Source of the DNA: Stackebrandtia albiflava
GTDB taxonomy: Bacteria; Actinomycetota; Actinomycetes; Mycobacteriales; Micromonosporaceae
NCBI RefSeq assembly: GCF_007994225.1
Contig: NZ_VLLL01000006.1
Location: 1,178,001-1,242,000, forward strand
DNA length: 64,000 nucleotides
Direction: 5' to 3'
This document shows positions 60,691 through 64,000 of this stretch, piece by piece. How positions within the stretch are numbered: the stretch's first letter is position 1; every line of letters begins with the position of its first letter. A model generated the notes under the pieces. The model ran no database searches and was not told the DNA's origin. It saw only the letters and a list, made by a program, of their open reading frames with translations. The translations under genes and the position numbers were made by a program.

Positions 60691-61365
60691 GTGAACAGAC
60701 GTAGGCGCTCGTTCGCCAGCGACAGTGTCGCGGTGATCGGGCTGGGACGGTTCGGCGGCGCGGTCGCCGAGTCGCTGGTGCGGTTGGGTCACGAGGTCCT
60801 GGCGATCGACGAACGTGCCGAGGTCGTGCAGCGTTGGGCCGACACCCTCACCCACGTGGTGCAGGCCGACTCCACCGACACCACGGTGCTGGACCAGCTC
60901 GGCATCGGCGAGTTCCACCGGGTCGTGGTCGCGATCGGCACCGACATCGAGGCCAGCGTCCTGACGGTCCTGGCGGTGGAGGAGGCGGGGGTGCCCGAGA
61001 TATGGGCCAAGGCGATCACCTCCAAGCACGGCCGCATCCTGCACCGGGTCGGCGCGCACCACGTGGTGTACCCGGAGGCGGCGATGGGGGAGCGGGTGGC
61101 GCATCTGGTCACCGGCAAGATGATCGACTTCATGGAGTTCGACGACGGTTTCGCCATCGTCAAGACCCGGGCACCCGTTGAGGCGATAGGAAAAACCCTT
61201 GCGGAGGCTGGCCTACGGACCCGCTATGGCGTTACAGTCGTCGGCGTCAAACGGCCCGAGGAGGATTTCACCTACGCCCGTCCGGAAACCCTTGTGGAGG
61301 CCGGGGATCTGCTGATCGTATCCGGGCCGACACTGAAGGTGGAGGCATTCGCCGCCATAACGTGA
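60691..61365 (+). CDS. trkA: TrkA/KtrA-type regulatory subunit
   Basis: 224 residues: RCK-N domain (about 10-130; SDSVAVIGLGRFGGAVAESLVRLGHEVLAIDE is the NAD(P)/ATP-binding start, with GxGxxG) and RCK-C domain (about 145-220; APVEAIGKTLAEAGLRTRYGVTVVGVKR). The ring of subunits binds ATP, ADP or NAD(H) and opens or closes the TrkH-type channel. RCK-C proteins may also bind c-di-AMP. GTG 60691 with GGAG nearby; start GTG 60682 would add three residues. The arrangement membrane subunit, then cytosolic subunit, is the standard Ktr operon. Confidence 0.93.
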   Translation: MNRRRRSFASDSVAVIGLGRFGGAVAESLVRLGHEVLAIDERAEVVQRWADTLTHVVQADSTDTTVLDQLGIGEFHRVVVAIGTDIEASVLTVLAVEEAGVPEIWAKAITSKHGRILHRVGAHHVVYPEAAMGERVAHLVTGKMIDFMEFDDGFAIVKTRAPVEAIGKTLAEAGLRTRYGVTVVGVKRPEEDFTYARPETLVEAGDLLIVSGPTLKVEAFAAIT

Positions 61366-61475
61366 TCGCGCACGGTTGACGCGCGGTCACGTAGCGACAA
61401 AGATGACACCCGGGCTTGGCGAGACCCACCCCGACACGTCAGGATGTCTCGACGAGCCGTCATGCTATGCGCATC

Positions 61476-61509
61476 GGTTCACCGCTCACGGTGTAGAACA
61501 TCGTGAACC
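61476..61509. promoter_or_regulatory. Inverted repeat upstream of the second conservon kinase
   Basis: GGTTCAC (61476-61482) and GTGAACC (61503-61509) are perfect inverted 7-mers 20 bases apart, 30 bases before the ATG at 61539. Could be an operator or the stem of a leader hairpin. Confidence 0.45.
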
Positions 61510-61538
61510 ATTTAAGTATGTGAAAGGCCCACTCCATC

Positions 61539-64000
61539 ATGGCAAATGGCGAGGCCCCCCAGCGCCGCAGCTCATCGGTGCGCCTGCGGCTCATGCTGCC
61601 AATCGTCGCCGCGATCGCCGGAGTCCTCACCCTGGGGGTCATCCAGGTCAGCTCCGCGCTCGCCGCCGACACCGACGCGGGACACGCCCGCGTGCTCGCC
61701 AACCTGTCCAACGCCACGGCGAAGATCCTTCACGTCGGCCAGGACGAGGTAGCCGAGGCGACCTACAGCCACGAGAGCGACGGCCGCGAATACCACGGCC
61801 GCTACGGCGACCAGCTCGCCCGCACCAACGAGTTCGTCGACGTCTTCAACGACGCCGCCGACCAGGCGCGCGAAGCCGTCCCCGCGCTCGACGCGGTCCT
61901 CACGACCGCCGCCTCCGCCCTCGACCGGCTCCCCCAGGCCCGAGAACTACTCGACCCCTACGCGAAGTCCTCCAAGGTGTCACTGGAGGACCCCGCCGTC
62001 ACCCAGGCACTCCAGATCTACCGGGACATCGCCTACCGGATCCTCGACGTCGCCGACGAGATCCACACCCACATCGCCGACCAGAACCTCGCCAACCAGG
62101 CACGGTCCGTCGCCGCCCTCGCCGGCGCGAAACAGGCCGCCGCCGACCAGCGGTTCCTGGTGCGCAACATCCTGTCCACCCTCGAGGACACCGGCGACGA
62201 CATCCCGACCAGCCGGGTCGCCGAACTCGCGGAGTTCCAGGGCGTCGAGAAGCAACGCCTCGGCGAGTTCTACCGTTCCGCCACCGCCCGGGCCAAGGGC
62301 TTCTACGCGACCATCGTCGTCGGCCCCTCCCTCGACCAGTCGGCCCTGATCGTCAACCAACTCCTCAACGAACGCGCCGTCGAGTACAGCGCCCGCGACT
62401 GGGACTACTCGCAGGCCTACCGGATCAACAAGCTCCACGAGGTCGAGACGGCCATCACCGAAGACCTCGAGAACTCCGCGATCGACCTCAAGAACGCCTC
62501 GCAGCAGGACGCCATCGTCACCGGTGCCGCCGTCCTGCTCATCACCGTCCTGTCCGGTGGTGCCGCCGTCATCATGGCGGTCCGGATCAGCCGCCGACTG
62601 CGGTCGCTGCGCCGTGAGGCACTGGTCGCCGCCGAGGACACCCTCCCGACCGCCGTGGCCGCGATGACCGACGCCCGAAGCGAACGACAGGTCAACGACG
62701 CCGTCGCCGAGGCCGAGGAGGCCGCCCCCACCGAACAGTCCGGACCCAACGACGAGGTCGGCGCGGTGTCCCAGGCGTTCACCGTCGTCCACAAGCAGGC
62801 ACTGCGGCTCGCCGCCGACCAGGCCATGCTGCGCCTCGACGTCGCGGCCATGATGATCGCCCTCGCCCGCCGAGGCCAGAGCCTCGTACAACGACAGCTG
62901 TACATGCTCGACGAGTTCGCCGGAGTCGAACGCGACCCCGAGAGCATCTCGCGCATGAACCAGCTCAACCACCTCGCCTCCCGCATGCGGCGGAACGAGG
63001 AGAACCTGCTGCTGCTCGCCGGCGGAGACCCCGGCCGACGCCACAACACCGCGACCTCGGTCGCCAAGGCGGTCAGCGAGGCCGCGGCCGAGATCGAGGA
63101 CTCCGACCGCGTCGTCGTGGTGGACGCCGCCGAGGCGCCCGTCGTCGCCAACGTCGTCGGCGACGTCGTCCACCTCCTCGCGGAGCTGCTGGAGAACGCC
63201 GCGGTGTTCTCGCCGCCCAGCACCAAGGTCCGGGTCGCGACCCGGCACACCGTCCACGAGATCGTCATCAGCATCGCCGACGAGGGCATCGGCCTGCCAC
63301 CAGAACAGGTCGACGAGATCAACGCCCGGCTCGCCGAGCCGTCGGCACTGACCTCCTCGCTCGCCGGGACGATGGGTCTCCTCGTGGTGGCCCGGCTCGC
63401 CGCACGGCACAACATCGACGTGCAGCTCCACTCGACCCCCGGAAAGGGCACGCTCGCGGTCGTCAGGCTCCCCGAGACCCTGATCGCCAAGGAGGCCCTG
63501 CCGCCGGCGCGGGTACCCGGCTCCTCGTTCGCCGGAGCCGACCGCACCCGCCACGGCGCCGACACCGGCCGAGGCGGCCCGTTGGCGTTGACCGCCGAAC
63601 CCTCCGCCCCCCGGACCGGAACCGGCGAACGCCCCGGCGCGCAACCGATGGGCGCGATCGTCCCCCACCAGCGGCAGGCGTACCAGCCGACCCGGTCGGC
63701 GCCCGCCCGCCCACAGTCCTCTTACAGCTCCGGCTGGTTCATGCCCGCCACCGGCTCCGGCGACTTCCCGTCGCAACCGCCCGGCTCGCTGAGCTGGCGG
63801 CAGGGTGCCGGCGACGTCGCGTACGACCGCACCCGCAAGGCGATCGCGGAGGCCGAGGCCGCCGCGGCGGCGGCGACCAGGCCCATGAGCGCACCGCCGT
63901 CGGCACCCCCGCCGCCGGTCGCGCCCGTCCGGACCGCCCCGGCTCCCGTGGCCTCGCAGGAGAACGGCACCGGCGCACTGCCCCGCCGCAGTCCGGGCGC
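61539..64000 (+). CDS. Second conservon sensor kinase-like protein (CvnA type), 3' end missing
   Basis: At least 820 residues; the frame runs off the window. Arrangement equals the first conservon kinase: basic N-terminus, TM1 (about 17-40, LMLPIVAAIAGVLTLGVIQV), extracellular helical domain (about 45-325; the NIT-like sensor), TM2 (about 327-350), HAMP-like region (about 355-440), the helix with LNHLASRMRRNEENLLLL, and HATPase_c (about 540-640; N-box HLLAELLENAAVFSPPST, G-box DEGIGLPPEQ). A disordered Pro-rich tail with LPRRSPG close to the window edge follows. ATG 61539 has AAAGG 12 bases upstream. The remaining conservon genes are expected just beyond 64000. Sensor domain differs from copy 1, so a different stimulus is likely. 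Confidence 0.88.
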   Translation, partial: MANGEAPQRRSSSVRLRLMLPIVAAIAGVLTLGVIQVSSALAADTDAGHARVLANLSNATAKILHVGQDEVAEATYSHESDGREYHGRYGDQLARTNEFVDVFNDAADQAREAVPALDAVLTTAASALDRLPQARELLDPYAKSSKVSLEDPAVTQALQIYRDIAYRILDVADEIHTHIADQNLANQARSVAALAGAKQAAADQRFLVRNILSTLEDTGDDIPTSRVAELAEFQGVEKQRLGEFYRSATARAKGFYATIVVGPSLDQSALIVNQLLNERAVEYSARDWDYSQAYRINKLHEVETAITEDLENSAIDLKNASQQDAIVTGAAVLLITVLSGGAAVIMAVRISRRLRSLRREALVAAEDTLPTAVAAMTDARSERQVNDAVAEAEEAAPTEQSGPNDEVGAVSQAFTVVHKQALRLAADQAMLRLDVAAMMIALARRGQSLVQRQLYMLDEFAGVERDPESISRMNQLNHLASRMRRNEENLLLLAGGDPGRRHNTATSVAKAVSEAAAEIEDSDRVVVVDAAEAPVVANVVGDVVHLLAELLENAAVFSPPSTKVRVATRHTVHEIVISIADEGIGLPPEQVDEINARLAEPSALTSSLAGTMGLLVVARLAARHNIDVQLHSTPGKGTLAVVRLPETLIAKEALPPARVPGSSFAGADRTRHGADTGRGGPLALTAEPSAPRTGTGERPGAQPMGAIVPHQRQAYQPTRSAPARPQSSYSSGWFMPATGSGDFPSQPPGSLSWRQGAGDVAYDRTRKAIAEAEAAAAAATRPMSAPPSAPPPPVAPVRTAPAPVASQENGTGALPRRSPG

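Overview
The window is a GC-rich, densely coded stretch typical of an actinomycete (Actinomycetota). Evidence for this: almost every codon ends in G or C, GTG/TTG/CTG starts are common, and there are two Cvn-type 'conservon' signalling loci, a SapB-type class III lanthipeptide locus, and several genes with a TANNNT box 6-8 bases before an SD-less start (leaderless mRNAs). A mycelial lineage such as Glycomycetales is plausible but is only an inference. No rRNA, tRNA, CRISPR array, insertion sequence or phage genes were found.

Region by region. 0-1.3 kb: a DUF2470 protein and two small membrane/surface proteins. 1.4-12.2 kb: nucleoside uptake and salvage, with two BMP lipoproteins, an ABC ATPase, two permeases, cytidine deaminase, thymidine phosphorylase, a DUF4272 protein and adenosine deaminase. 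12.2-18.7 kb: an MHYT sensor and a complete conservon (sensor kinase, roadblock protein, DUF742 protein, Ras-like GTPase). 18.8-34.1 kb: a surface or exopolysaccharide region. It holds a GT2 glycosyltransferase, a WecG/TagA transferase, two sulfotransferases, an O-antigen ligase/polymerase, a flippase, a Wzz/BY-kinase-like protein with degenerate nucleotide motifs, an APH-fold protein, two methyltransferases, a GH18 chitinase and a GH26-like hydrolase. A sulfated or otherwise decorated polysaccharide is the simplest reading.

34.2-43.1 kb: mixed metabolism. A coupled FAD monooxygenase-thiolase pair lies divergent from a GntR-TetR fusion regulator with two matching operator-like palindromes. 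These are followed by cystathionine beta-synthase, a TPR-like protein with a small upstream peptide, a small P-loop kinase, an NmrA reductase, an ABM protein and an EamA transporter. 43.1-51.2 kb: an SDR-P450 pair, an EF-hand protein, an atypical NarL/LuxR regulator, and a lanA-lanKC-MFS operon. Its 36-aa precursor gene (51119-51229) is short enough to be missed by gene callers. 51.4-53.5 kb: a PH-domain protein, a membrane-anchored HEPN/Ymh-like protein and a VapBC toxin-antitoxin pair.

53.8-64 kb: MsrA, an Asp-rich calcium-binding repeat protein, cystathionine gamma-synthase, an amidase homologue that lacks all three catalytic residues, a beta-lactamase-fold hydrolase, a TrkH/TrkA potassium uptake pair, and the 5' part of a second conservon kinase that runs off the window. 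CBS (37.9 kb) and CGS (55.1 kb) together indicate a transsulfuration route.
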